Shown here one piece after another: positions 50,147-59,191 of a stretch of DNA of 64,000 bases. Under the pieces are notes generated by a model. It was not told where the DNA came from, did no database searches, and worked only from the letters and a program-made list of their open reading frames with translations. The translations under genes were made by a program, and so were the position numbers. Each line of letters begins with the position of its first letter. Position 1 is the stretch's first letter. The stretch spans positions 558,001 to 622,000 of the forward strand of contig NZ_PKFN01000007.1 in NCBI RefSeq assembly GCF_002933395.1, given 5' to 3'. Source of the DNA: Yoonia maritima. Lineage in GTDB: Bacteria; Pseudomonadota; Alphaproteobacteria; Rhodobacterales; Rhodobacteraceae.

Positions 50147-51343
50147 TTATTCTTCACCGGGCCGTTTGATCATGGTCGTGAGCCATAGCGCCAAGCTTGC
50201 GCATACCAATGTACCATAGGCCATTGGCATCGGCGTTCCATCAAACATCAGCGCGACAGGCACAGCGATAACCACAGCACCAACGGTCGCCACAGCGGCA
50301 ATGACGGATGCGGCTAGCCCTGCAATATGCCCCATTTCTTCCATCGCGAGCGCATTAAGGTTCCCGATTGTTAGGCCGGCTTGGAAAAAATTACCTGTGA
50401 CCCAAATAAGATAGGCACCGAAACTAAGCCAATAGGGCCCGTTGAACAGTGTCACGGCGACAAGCATTACAGTGATAGCAATTTGCACTGTATACATAGA
50501 TTTAATAATCGCGCGCATCCCCAATCGAACGACCAGTCGTGCGTTCAGCACGCTTGCCGATGAGGCGAAAATTGCGATTGCGCCAAACCAGAGGTGAAAG
50601 ACATCGCCTTGCGCAAAAGTTTGGTCAAAGACCTGCTGTGTTGACGAAATCAACATAAACAGCATGCCAAAGGTCAAGGTTTGCACCAGGATCGACAATC
50701 GTGCTGTCCGGTGAACGAACATTTCGCGCGTTGCACTAACAAGAGCCTTAACGCTAAGTGGGCGTCGTTTTTCAGGCGTCAGTGTTTCAGGCTGTCTTAT
50801 GACCAACCATGTCATCACAATGGATGCAAATACGACAAAGGCTGCGAAAATTCCACGCCAGCCAAAACCAATGATGATGTAGTGACCAATGGTGGGCGCC
50901 AGTGCCGGTACAATTGAAAATACGATCATGACAAAAGACATGATCCGCGCCATTTCGCGGCCGCTATAGAGATCACGTACCAATGCCATCGCGACCACGC
51001 GCGGGCCTGCTGCACCCAGTCCTTGTAGTACACGAGCCGCGAGCATGACTTCGAGGTTTTGGGCCTGCCAAGCGATGACACATGCAATAATATAAAGCAG
51101 CGCACCGCCGACCATGACCGGTTTGCGTCCGAATGCGTCCGACAGTGGGCCAGTAAATAACGTCCCAATGCCCATACCCAGCACAAAGCTGGTCACGATC
51201 AGCTGCGCACGGTTTAGGTCAAGCGGCGTCAGTTCTGCACCGATTTGCGGTAAAGCAGGGAGCATCGCGTCGATTGAAAATGCGACTGTTGCCGCGACCA
51301 TTGCCATCAGCGCAATGAATTCTGTTTGTGGTAGGCGTTTCAT
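50147..51343 (-). CDS. Multidrug efflux MFS transporter, Bcr/CflA family
   Basis: 398-aa inner-membrane transporter with twelve predicted transmembrane helices. The N-terminal SIDAMLPALPQIGAEL, GPLSDAFGRKPVM (motif A), and ARVLQGLGAAGPRVVAMALVRD (motif C-like) are typical of the drug:H+ antiporters of the Bcr/CflA branch. Substrates are unknown. The start ATG at 51343 has no competing alternative. Convergent with mfd. Confidence 0.92.
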   Translation of the reverse strand: MKRLPQTEFIALMAMVAATVAFSIDAMLPALPQIGAELTPLDLNRAQLIVTSFVLGMGIGTLFTGPLSDAFGRKPVMVGGALLYIIACVIAWQAQNLEVMLAARVLQGLGAAGPRVVAMALVRDLYSGREMARIMSFVMIVFSIVPALAPTIGHYIIIGFGWRGIFAAFVVFASIVMTWLVIRQPETLTPEKRRPLSVKALVSATREMFVHRTARLSILVQTLTFGMLFMLISSTQQVFDQTFAQGDVFHLWFGAIAIFASSASVLNARLVVRLGMRAIIKSMYTVQIAITVMLVAVTLFNGPYWLSFGAYLIWVTGNFFQAGLTIGNLNALAMEEMGHIAGLAASVIAAVATVGAVVIAVPVALMFDGTPMPMAYGTLVCASLALWLTTMIKRPGEE

Positions 51344-51459
51344 AAAAGGGGTCCAGCAATAGGGTGCGACAGGTTACGATTAGTTTGTTCGCATTCTGAA
51401 TTAGGGTGCCAAAGCAACCTGATGCCTGTCATTATTGTGCCAAGCTGGACGTGGAGCGT

Positions 51460-52104
51460 TCATGCGTCTTCTTCTAGCTTATCCATGATTTCGGTAATCA
51501 CGCTGACCCAGGTTTCAGGCGGCTGCGCACCGGGAACCGCATGTTGCTGCGCCACGATAAATGTCGGTACAGAGTTTACACCCATTTTGCGGCTATGGGC
51601 ATCGCGCGCGCGGATATCTTCGATGTCAGCGTCAGAGCTCAGTAGCTTTGTGATTGTGGCAGCATCCATTTCGGCTGTGTCGGCGATGTCTGCGAGAACT
51701 TCGTGGTTGCTGATATCGCGCCCATCAACGAAGTAGGCTTTGAACAACAAATCAACGACAAAGGTTTGTCGCTGCTCGATCCCCGCCCAGTGGATGAGCC
51801 GATGCGCATCAATCGTGTTTGGGGTCGTTTTAATAGCGTCAAAATTGATCACGGCGCCTGTCTTTTCTGCATGTTCGACAACAGGGGCATATGCCTTTAC
51901 CGCACCATCTTTACCGCCAAATTTTGCCTCAAGGTAGGCGCGCCGGTCCATACCTTCGGCGGGCATATCGGGGTTCAGCTGAAAGGGGTGCCACTCCATG
52001 ATAAATGGGTGATCCGGAAACTGGAGCAACGCCTTATCCAAATTGGTCTTACCAATATAGCACCACGGGCAGATTGGATCGGAAATAATATCAAGTTTGA
52101 CCAT
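51460..52104 (-). CDS. DsbA-family oxidoreductase, FrnE-like
   Basis: 214-aa thioredoxin-fold protein without signal peptide, hence cytoplasmic. The active motif is CPWC in SDPICPWCYIGK; FrnE of Deinococcus is the nearest characterised relative. I chose ATG 52104, preceded by CAGGAG, over the upstream start at 52170. A second conserved part is GVNSVPTFIVAQQHAVPGAQ with the cis-proline. Its redox role is probably oxidative-stress related; substrate unknown. Confidence 0.9.
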   Translation of the reverse strand: MVKLDIISDPICPWCYIGKTNLDKALLQFPDHPFIMEWHPFQLNPDMPAEGMDRRAYLEAKFGGKDGAVKAYAPVVEHAEKTGAVINFDAIKTTPNTIDAHRLIHWAGIEQRQTFVVDLLFKAYFVDGRDISNHEVLADIADTAEMDAATITKLLSSDADIEDIRARDAHSRKMGVNSVPTFIVAQQHAVPGAQPPETWVSVITEIMDKLEEDA

Positions 52105-52335
52105 CTGGTTCTCCTGTCGCGTCGCAACGTTTAGCGGGTTGTCGACGGCTGAGCATTCCGTACGCGTCACACGTACCGTTCGATTTGTGATAGCACGTCA
52201 GTGAACAGGGGCCAGAGCCAATGCACATAAAACACTGTGCAAAATAGCACATATTCGTGCTAGACCTGTGCGCATGGTGCATCGGGGCAATCCTCGCAGT
52301 TGCAACAATTGCGCCCTCTGATTAAGACAGGCGTC

Positions 52336-52959
52336 ATGACAGAACACGATCCACAAAGCCTTATCCGCGTTGCACATGAAAACGGCGACAGCACAATTGC
52401 CCAGCCTCTTGATTTAGGGGCGCGTGTACGTGAATTACGCAAGGCACGTGATTGGACATTGGAGCAGGCTGCCCAGCAAGCTGGCCTCGCGCGTTCGACG
52501 CTTTCCAAAATTGAAAATGGCCAGATGTCACCAACCTATGATGCGCTGAAAAAGTTAGCGGTCGGATTGGAAATATCGGTACCTCAATTGTTTACACCAC
52601 CGTCAAAAGGACAAGTAAACGGCCGTATGGCTGTCACAAGGAACGGTGACGAAGGTACAAAGATCACAACCACTTACGAGCATGCGTTACTAGCCGAAAC
52701 TTTGACGACCAAAAAAATGTTACCGTATCGCGCCCGTGTGCGGGCCCGTTCTATGGATGATTTCGACGGCTGGGTGCGCCACGACGGCGAGGAGTTTCTA
52801 TACGTATTAACTGGGCAAGTTCGGCTTTACACAGAATTTTATGAGCCAATTGAACTTAGCCGTGGTGACAACGCATACTACGATGCGTCTATGGGGCATA
52901 ACGTCGTGTCGCTAAGCCAAGAAGACGCGACCATTTTATGGGTCACGTCCTTGAGCTAA
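52336..52959 (+). CDS. XRE-type regulator with C-terminal cupin domain
   Basis: 207-aa transcription factor. Residues 28-82 form a Cro/XRE helix-turn-helix (LEQAAQQAGLARSTLSKIENG), residues 135-203 a cupin barrel (GEEFLYVLTGQVRLYTEFY, SRGDNAYYDASMGHNV). Such proteins respond to small polar ligands, often linked to amine or amino-acid metabolism. The start at 52336 gives MTEHDPQSL; a longer frame to 52300 is possible. Convergent with the lone SBP gene. Confidence 0.9.
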   Translation: MTEHDPQSLIRVAHENGDSTIAQPLDLGARVRELRKARDWTLEQAAQQAGLARSTLSKIENGQMSPTYDALKKLAVGLEISVPQLFTPPSKGQVNGRMAVTRNGDEGTKITTTYEHALLAETLTTKKMLPYRARVRARSMDDFDGWVRHDGEEFLYVLTGQVRLYTEFYEPIELSRGDNAYYDASMGHNVVSLSQEDATILWVTSLS

Positions 52960-52983
52960 CCCCCAGCCGCGCGGGCTAAGGGG
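52960..52983. terminator. Possible bidirectional terminator between XRE and SBP genes
   Basis: CCCCAGCC and GGCTAAGGGG fold with a two-base bulge around GCGCG in the 30-nt gap between convergent stops. No T-run, so weak. Confidence 0.4.
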
Positions 52984-52989
52984 AACGCT

Positions 52990-54807
52990 TTAGTCTTCAG
53001 AGTACCACCAGACGTCTGGCTGCCAGCCTGGCCAATCGCCAAAAATTGGCATTGTGTCGGGGAAGTGAAGGTTTTTGGAATGCGCGATACGGCTAATGTT
53101 CCACTGGTAGATAGGGATAACATAGCGTCCTGCAGTCAGTGACCGATCCAAGGCTTTCACAGCCGCGACAAAGTCATCTTGGCTATCTGAGGTAAGAAGC
53201 CGACCAATCATCGCGTCCACTGCGGGTGATTTGACCCCCATCAGGTTACGGCCTCCGGTTTGATCGGCGTCTTCGGAACCGAAGTAGTTAAATTGCTCGT
53301 TGCCAGGCGAGAGCGACACACCCCGGCGATAGTAAACCATGTCAAATTGATAGGCGTCAGTGCGTTCTTTGAATTGCGCACTGTCGGCAACAGTTACTGT
53401 CGGGGTGACACCAATACGTGACAGCGATTCAACATACATATCGATGATCGTCTGATTTTCGGTTGCTCCTTGATCAAGAAGGATATCGAATGTGAATTCG
53501 TCACCAGCTTCGTTTTTCATCACGCCGTCTTGCACAGTCCAACCGGCTGCTTCCATTTGATCCAATGCGGCGCGCGTCCCTGCGCGGTTCCGTTCGCTGC
53601 CATCTGCGACAGGCAGGCTATAGCCTTCTAATGTGCCAGGGATCAGCTCATCGGCGAAAGGTTCTAGAAATTCGCGCACACGCCCTTCGGCAGGACCATG
53701 CGACATGCTAAGCGGTGAGTTAGACCAATATGACGTGATCCGCGGCTGGACTGAACCTGTTAGGGCTTGGTTGATGAATTCAAAATTAAACGCATGCAGC
53801 ATTGCATCGCGTACGCGCCAATCAGCAAATATGGCTTTGCGGGTGTTCATCGCAAACCCTGTCATACCAGATGGGCGTTCATGGCCGAGAACAGATTTGA
53901 TCACATCGCCATTTTGAACCGCCGGGAAGTTGTACCATGTATCCCAACGCGCCACGTTGAATTCACGGTTTGAATTCACTTCACCAACCTTGAACGCCTC
54001 AAATGCCGCCGTTTCATCGCCAAAGAATTCAAGGCGTATTTCGTCGATGTTATTGGTGCCGACCCGAAATGGAACGTCGGCGCCCCAATAGTCTGGATTA
54101 CGTTTTAGCGAAACAAAACGCCCCGGTTCAAAGTCATCGATAATGTAAGGGGCTGATGTGATTGGTACGATGTCTGTCGTGCTTTCGGCGAAATCCACGC
54201 CTTCCCATTGTGCCTTTTTCAAAATTGGGCGCATCCCAGCAAGCAACGCCAGCTCACGATCTTCGACATTGAAGGTAAACCGGACGGACCGATCACCAGT
54301 CTGTTCCATGCTTTCAACCTTGGACCAGAAGCCCAGATAGCGCGGGTGTCCAATTGTGCCCAGCGTTTCATAAGACCACATCACATCTTCGATTGTGAGC
54401 GGGCTACCATCCGAGAATTGCGTGCCTTCGCGCAACGTGAATTCAACCCATTCGCGATTCGGTCCGGTTTCAACCGATTCGGCCAAAACACCGTAGAGTG
54501 TGAACGGTTCATCTAGGCTTCGGCCCATAAAACTTTCGCCGATAAAGAAGCGTAACTGCCACGGAACTGACCCTTTCCGGATGAATGGATTTAGGCTGTC
54601 AAAACTGCCGACTTCGGCGGTGACAATGTGGCCGCCCGTCGGGGCATTCGCATTTGCATAGGGCAGGGACACAAAATCCGGTGGAAGGGCAGGATCGCCA
54701 TACATAGCTATGCCATGCTGGGGTTCGGCGACCGCTGTTGTGCCTGTGGCGAAGAGCATTAAGGAAGTTGCCAAACCTCGCCAGCTGTAATGAAAATGCG
54801 ATGTCAT
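52990..54807 (-). CDS. Extracellular solute-binding protein, family 5 (oligopeptide-type)
   Basis: 605-aa periplasmic binding protein with a Sec signal (basic start, then LATSLMLFATGTTAVAEP). SBP_bac_5 features: FDSLNPFIRKG at about 70, EFTLREGTQFSDGSPLTIEDVMWSYE, and VNSNREFNVARWDTW. This resembles the YejA branch for peptides or related compounds. No permease or ATPase gene follows; the gene is alone, so it would depend on a transporter elsewhere. Divergent to the sRNA/bdhA side. Confidence 0.9.
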   Translation of the reverse strand: MTSHFHYSWRGLATSLMLFATGTTAVAEPQHGIAMYGDPALPPDFVSLPYANANAPTGGHIVTAEVGSFDSLNPFIRKGSVPWQLRFFIGESFMGRSLDEPFTLYGVLAESVETGPNREWVEFTLREGTQFSDGSPLTIEDVMWSYETLGTIGHPRYLGFWSKVESMEQTGDRSVRFTFNVEDRELALLAGMRPILKKAQWEGVDFAESTTDIVPITSAPYIIDDFEPGRFVSLKRNPDYWGADVPFRVGTNNIDEIRLEFFGDETAAFEAFKVGEVNSNREFNVARWDTWYNFPAVQNGDVIKSVLGHERPSGMTGFAMNTRKAIFADWRVRDAMLHAFNFEFINQALTGSVQPRITSYWSNSPLSMSHGPAEGRVREFLEPFADELIPGTLEGYSLPVADGSERNRAGTRAALDQMEAAGWTVQDGVMKNEAGDEFTFDILLDQGATENQTIIDMYVESLSRIGVTPTVTVADSAQFKERTDAYQFDMVYYRRGVSLSPGNEQFNYFGSEDADQTGGRNLMGVKSPAVDAMIGRLLTSDSQDDFVAAVKALDRSLTAGRYVIPIYQWNISRIAHSKNLHFPDTMPIFGDWPGWQPDVWWYSED

Positions 54808-54931
54808 AATTGTGATGCCCCGTTGGTTTGATTTGGTTATTAAAACTGATCGTAAAGCGGCTTTTGTGCGTTTTCAAACTTTTAGCTTGGAGCCGCGCAA
54901 GTGATTGCTTATAAAGGAGTCACTGCTCGAT

Positions 54932-54996
54932 AGGTTTCTTGCCTGTATGAAACCTGCCTCAATAACTTTACGCCCGCCTTGTGCGGGCGTTTTTTT
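54932..54996 (+). ncRNA. Candidate small RNA with two hairpins and a strong terminator
   Basis: In the 270-nt gap before bdhA, a perfect 7-bp hairpin AGGTTTC-N10-GAAACCT (54932-54955) is followed by a 14-nt linker and then a perfect 8-bp terminator stem ACGCCCGC/GCGGGCGT with seven T (54970-54996). No gene on the plus strand precedes it for 2 kb (the SBP is on the other strand), so the terminator has no evident mRNA. The 5' end is not defined; a -35-like TTGCTT is near 54906. No coding potential. Confidence 0.6.
54970..54996 (+). terminator. Orphan Rho-independent terminator (3' end of the sRNA candidate)
   Basis: ACGCCCGC-CTTGT-GCGGGCGT stem-loop followed by TTTTTT, one of the best terminators in the window, about 80 nt before the bdhA start. 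Confidence 0.9.
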
Positions 54997-55077
54997 ATTG
55001 GCTATTCTAACAATCGGTGGCCTTTGCAGTTGCAGCATGTAGACTGAGTCGTAACGCAACATGACGGAGCAGATTCC

Positions 55078-55851
55078 ATGTCACTTTCAGGCAAAACCGT
55101 GATTATCACAGGCTCAAATTCAGGTATCGGGCTGGGTGTTGCCCGTGAATTGGCTAAGGCAGGCATCAATGTGGTGCTAAATTCCTACACTGATACGGCC
55201 GAAGACCATGCTCTTGCTGCTGAAATCGCTCAAGAAACTGGGGTGACTGCGCGTTACATTCAAGCCGACATGTCGAAGGGCGATGAATGTCGTCGGTTGA
55301 TAGCTGATGCTGGCGGTTGTGATATTTTGGTGAATAACGCCGGTATTCAACACGTGGCCCCAGTCGAAGAATTTCCGGCGGGAAAATGGGATGCGATCAT
55401 CGCGATTAACCTAAGCTCTGCTTTTCATACAACTGCAGCTGCAATCACTGGTATGCGTGAAAAGGGCTGGGGGCGGATTATCAACATTGCATCCGCTCAT
55501 GGACTGACCGCGTCACCGTATAAATCCGCCTATGTTGCTGCAAAACACGGGATTGTCGGTTTCACGAAAACAATCGGCCTTGAAACCGCGCAAGAACCCA
55601 TCACATGCAACGCGATCTGTCCGGGTTATGTTCTGACCCCTTTGGTCGAGGCGCAGATCCCTGACACGATGAAAGAATACGACATGTCCCGTGAAGACGT
55701 GATTAAAAACGTCATGCTAGAACGGCAACCATCAAAAGAATTTGCGACGACCGAACAGTTGGGCGGTACGGCTTTGTATCTTTGTTCTGATGCCGCGGCG
55801 CAGGTTACCGGCACCACCATTAGTGTCGATGGCGGTTGGACCGCACTGTGA
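55078..55851 (+). CDS. bdhA: 3-hydroxybutyrate dehydrogenase
   Basis: 257-aa short-chain dehydrogenase oxidising 3-hydroxybutyrate to acetoacetate. Cofactor site is TGSNSGIGLGVA and the catalytic Ser-Tyr-Lys set is in NIASAHGLTASPYKSAYVAAKHG. It resembles BdhA over its length, including CNAICPGYVLTPLVE. The next gene, a patatin-like hydrolase, starts within its stop (GTGA), which suggests a short polyhydroxybutyrate-use operon. Confidence 0.93.
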   Translation: MSLSGKTVIITGSNSGIGLGVARELAKAGINVVLNSYTDTAEDHALAAEIAQETGVTARYIQADMSKGDECRRLIADAGGCDILVNNAGIQHVAPVEEFPAGKWDAIIAINLSSAFHTTAAAITGMREKGWGRIINIASAHGLTASPYKSAYVAAKHGIVGFTKTIGLETAQEPITCNAICPGYVLTPLVEAQIPDTMKEYDMSREDVIKNVMLERQPSKEFATTEQLGGTALYLCSDAAAQVTGTTISVDGGWTAL

Positions 55852-56879
55852 AACGTATCAACCTCGCGCTTCAGGGCGGTGGTGCGCATGGCGCGTTCAC
55901 TTGGGGGGTGTTGTCGCGTCTTCTTGCGGAAGAAGATATTGAAATCGCGGCGATTTCGGGCACGTCTGCCGGCGCTTTGAATGCTGCTGCGTTGAAATCT
56001 GGTTGGGTCGATGGCGGCCGACAAGGCGCGATAGATAACCTCGAATGGCTTTGGGGGCAGGTGGGTGCCGTTACGGACCCAAGCCTTTCTGACTGGATCG
56101 CGTCGCTTGCTCCGACAGCGCATGTTTGGGCCAAGACACTGAAATATTCGCCCGCTTACGCCGCCTTTGATTTTACGACGCGCATGATGTCGCCCTATAT
56201 CTACGGCCCAGCACTTCGCAACCCACTTGAGGCAATCGTCAACAAATTCAATTACGATAAAATCTGCCGAGATGAAGGGCCTGAACTTTATATTTGCGCA
56301 ACGAACGTTCGGTCTGGAAAAATACGTGTTTTCAATGATGTGGAAATCTGTCCTAATGTGATCATGGCATCTGCCTGCTTACCCACGATGTTTCAGGCAG
56401 TCGAATTTACAGACCCGAAAACAGGTAAAACAGAGGCGTTCTGGGATGGTGGATACACTGGTAACCCAGCGTTATTCCCATTGTTTGAAAAACATCTGCC
56501 TAGCGACGTTTTAGTTGTGAACATCAACCCGCTTTACCGTGAAGATGTTCCAGAAGACGTACAGGGCATTCATAATCGGATAAATGAGATCAGTTTTAAC
56601 AGCTCGTTACTACGTGAACTTCGCGCGATTGCGTTTGTGCAACGTCTGATCCGTGAAGGATCAGTACCCGAGGGTGCTATGAAAAGCGTCTTGGTGCATA
56701 TGATCGCGGATGATGGTTTGATGAACGAACTCAACGTCGCGACCAAAACCATTCCAACGCCCGTCGTGTTAAGCCGCCTGCGCGAAGCGGGCGAAGCTGC
56801 GGCACATGCGTTCTTATCGCAGCACAAAGGCGACTTGAACAATCAAAGCACCGTGGATTTGGCAGACATGTTTAGCTAA
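55848..56879 (+). CDS. Patatin-like phospholipase / possible PHB depolymerase
   Basis: 343-aa patatin-type serine hydrolase. GTG 55848 overlaps bdhA by 4 nt. The oxyanion loop is GGGAHGAF near the start, the nucleophile motif GTSAG (Ser in ISGTSAGALNAA), and the catalytic Asp in DGGYTGNP. These proteins hydrolyse lipids; coupling to bdhA makes an intracellular poly-3-hydroxybutyrate or 3-hydroxybutyrate-oligomer hydrolase a plausible alternative. Ends convergent with the LysE-type gene (8-nt overlap). Confidence 0.9.
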   Translation: MKRINLALQGGGAHGAFTWGVLSRLLAEEDIEIAAISGTSAGALNAAALKSGWVDGGRQGAIDNLEWLWGQVGAVTDPSLSDWIASLAPTAHVWAKTLKYSPAYAAFDFTTRMMSPYIYGPALRNPLEAIVNKFNYDKICRDEGPELYICATNVRSGKIRVFNDVEICPNVIMASACLPTMFQAVEFTDPKTGKTEAFWDGGYTGNPALFPLFEKHLPSDVLVVNINPLYREDVPEDVQGIHNRINEISFNSSLLRELRAIAFVQRLIREGSVPEGAMKSVLVHMIADDGLMNELNVATKTIPTPVVLSRLREAGEAAAHAFLSQHKGDLNNQSTVDLADMFS

Positions 56880-57474
56880 GCAGCTTAAACGCCAAAAGCC
56901 ACATGACGACACCGATGAGCACATCCAAGAATTGCCATGCCTTCGCGGATTGCATTATTGGCGCCAACAGTCGTGCGCCGTAACCTAAGCTGAAGAAAAA
57001 GACAAAAGACGCCGTGATTGCGCCAATCCCAAAAACGGTTTTCTGGGCGACGTCATCGTATTGGACCGAAATCGCACCGATTAAACCGAGTGTGTCCAAA
57101 TACACATGTGGGTTAAGCCATGTCAGCGCAGCGACGGTGCCTAACGTTGCCCACAATCCGGCGGATTGCCCGGCGATCTGCATGGCGTATTCCCCTTTGT
57201 AAGCCGCCCAAAGACGTATCGCGCCATAAACGATCAGGAATGCGGCACCGCCCCATGTCATGATTTGCGGCAGAAGAGGGTACAGTTCAACGATCACGCC
57301 AAACCCCAGAACGCCAGCCGCAATCAAAAGCGCGTCAGAACCCGCACATAACAAGCAAAGTAAGAATACATGATTCCGCGCTAAGCCTTGCCGCAATACA
57401 AATGCGTTCTGTGCGCCGATCGCTAAAATAAGACTAAAGCCCGTGAAAAAACCCGTAATAGCAGCACTGAACAC
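56872..57474 (-). CDS. LysE/ArgO family amino-acid exporter
   Basis: 200-aa inner-membrane exporter with six predicted helices and the family N-terminus GFSLILAIGAQNAFVLRQGL, plus ALTWLNPHVYLDTLGLIG. ArgO/LysE relatives export basic amino acids; arginine or lysine is the likely substrate, which would fit the arginine-catabolic genes 20 kb away only loosely. Start is GTG at 57474, immediately after the DUF502 gene's stop. Confidence 0.9.
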   Translation of the reverse strand: MFSAAITGFFTGFSLILAIGAQNAFVLRQGLARNHVFLLCLLCAGSDALLIAAGVLGFGVIVELYPLLPQIMTWGGAAFLIVYGAIRLWAAYKGEYAMQIAGQSAGLWATLGTVAALTWLNPHVYLDTLGLIGAISVQYDDVAQKTVFGIGAITASFVFFFSLGYGARLLAPIMQSAKAWQFLDVLIGVVMWLLAFKLLS

Positions 57475-58203
57475 TTAAGCGTCACTTTCGACAATTTCGG
57501 GCGTTTGTTTTTTGTTCGGATAGACAAGACCGGCCGAAATCACAAGCTTCGCGGCATCCTCGACCGTCATGTCCAAGAACTTCACCTCGCTTTGAGGTAA
57601 GAACAGCAAAAAGCCTGATGTCGGGTTAGGCGTCGTGGGTAGAAATACCGTCACAACAGGTTCGCCATTTGATAGTTTGGCGTCGATTTCGCCTTTGGCA
57701 TTTGTTGATACAAATGCAATTGCCCAAATACCCTTACGTGGATATTCAACCATACAAGCCTTATCAAACGACGTGTCGCGTTGTGAAAACACAGTTTCGG
57801 CCAGCTGTTTTGCGGCGTTATAGATAGAGCGCACGACCGGCATACGGTCCACAAACCGTTCACCGATGCGTATAAACGAACGCCCGATCAGCCCCTTGCC
57901 CGTCCAGCCAACCATCACCGTGAAAATCAAAAAGATGAATACGCCAATGCCACGCACGTTCACGGTAATTTCGTCACCCGGCCCCCGGTTTAGAAGTCGG
58001 TTAACAAGCTCTTCGGGGTGGTAGGCATCGGGAACAAAGGGCCAAACCCAGCTATCGATCCAACCGACAACAGTCCAAATCAGCCAAAGGGTCAGCCCAA
58101 TGGGCGCGACAATGATAAGTCCCGCCAAAAAGTTACTGCGTAAGGCTGAAAATATGCGCAACTTACCACGGCGCTTAGGGTCGTCAGGAGTCGCGTTGGT
58201 CAT
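57475..58203 (-). CDS. DUF502 domain-containing membrane protein
   Basis: 242-aa protein with two transmembrane segments in the first 100 residues (FLAGLIIVAPIGLTLWLIWTVV and FIFLIFTVMVGW) and a conserved soluble C-terminal part (PVVRSIYNAAKQLAETV, GFLLFLPQSEVKFLDMTVEDAAKLVIS). DUF502 has no known role; a location in the inner membrane is clear. It directly precedes the LysE gene on the same strand. Confidence 0.9.
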   Translation of the reverse strand: MTNATPDDPKRRGKLRIFSALRSNFLAGLIIVAPIGLTLWLIWTVVGWIDSWVWPFVPDAYHPEELVNRLLNRGPGDEITVNVRGIGVFIFLIFTVMVGWTGKGLIGRSFIRIGERFVDRMPVVRSIYNAAKQLAETVFSQRDTSFDKACMVEYPRKGIWAIAFVSTNAKGEIDAKLSNGEPVVTVFLPTTPNPTSGFLLFLPQSEVKFLDMTVEDAAKLVISAGLVYPNKKQTPEIVESDA

Positions 58204-58276
58204 TTCACTATCTCAAATATCTTTAATGGACATCTATGTACTACCGGACCAAGCCACAACCTTATGGTGTTTGATA

Positions 58277-59191
58277 TCAGCCCAGTTTTACCATTTCGAT
58301 GGCTATTTGTGCAGCTAGCCGCGCATTGTTTCGAACAAGCGCAATATTTGCAGTGAGTGACCGTCCTTCGGTCAGTTCGAAAATGCGTCCTAACAGGAAT
58401 GGTGTGACAGCTTTCGCGCTGACGCTCTGTTCATCCGCTTCAGCCAAGGCTTGCGCGATGATCGGAGCAAGCGTTTCTGCCGTAATCTGATCCGCTTGCG
58501 GGATTGGGTTGGCAACCAACTGTCCACCCTTAAGACCCATTGCCGTGCGCGTGGTTTGCGCGCGCGCGATATCTTCGGCGGTGTCCATCCGCAATGGCGC
58601 CGCGATGTCAGACGTGGCAGACCAAAAGGCGGGTAGCACATCTTGCCCATATGCGATGACAGGCACACCCAGCGTTTCGAGCACCTCAAACGTCTTGGGT
58701 AGATCAAGAATTGCCTTCGCGCCAGCGCCGACGACTGTGACAGGTGTTTGCGCCAGTTCCTGTAGGTCTGCAGAAATATCAAAGCTGAGTTCAGCGCCCC
58801 GATGCACGCCGCCAATTCCACCAGTAGCGAATATATGAATATCCGCCAGATGCGCAGCGATCATTGTCGCCGCAACCGTCGTGGCACCCGTACCACCTGT
58901 TGCGATACATGCCGCCATGTCGGCACGTGATAGCTTTGCGACGTTTTGGGCCTGCCCAAGACTGTCCAATTGTTCAGGCTCAAGTCCAACATGAAGCAAT
59001 CCGTCAATCACAGCGATCGTGGCGGGAACGGCACCAGCCTTGCGGACATCGTCTTCTACGATACGGGCAGTTTCGACATTCTGAGGAAATGGCATGCCGT
59101 GAGTAATGATCGTGCTTTCGAGTGCGACAATCGGACGACCGTCCGCGCGCGCATGTGCAACTTCGGCGCTGTAATGAATTGGAATGGTCAT
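58277..59191 (-). CDS. psuG: Pseudouridine-5'-phosphate glycosidase
   Basis: 304-aa enzyme that splits pseudouridine 5'-phosphate into uracil and ribose 5-phosphate. It opens with VALESTIITHGMPFPQN and contains FATGGIGGVHRG, both family-defining. It overlaps psuK by 4 nt, so kinase and glycosidase are made together to recycle pseudouridine from RNA turnover. Confidence 0.96.
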   Translation of the reverse strand: MTIPIHYSAEVAHARADGRPIVALESTIITHGMPFPQNVETARIVEDDVRKAGAVPATIAVIDGLLHVGLEPEQLDSLGQAQNVAKLSRADMAACIATGGTGATTVAATMIAAHLADIHIFATGGIGGVHRGAELSFDISADLQELAQTPVTVVGAGAKAILDLPKTFEVLETLGVPVIAYGQDVLPAFWSATSDIAAPLRMDTAEDIARAQTTRTAMGLKGGQLVANPIPQADQITAETLAPIIAQALAEADEQSVSAKAVTPFLLGRIFELTEGRSLTANIALVRNNARLAAQIAIEMVKLG

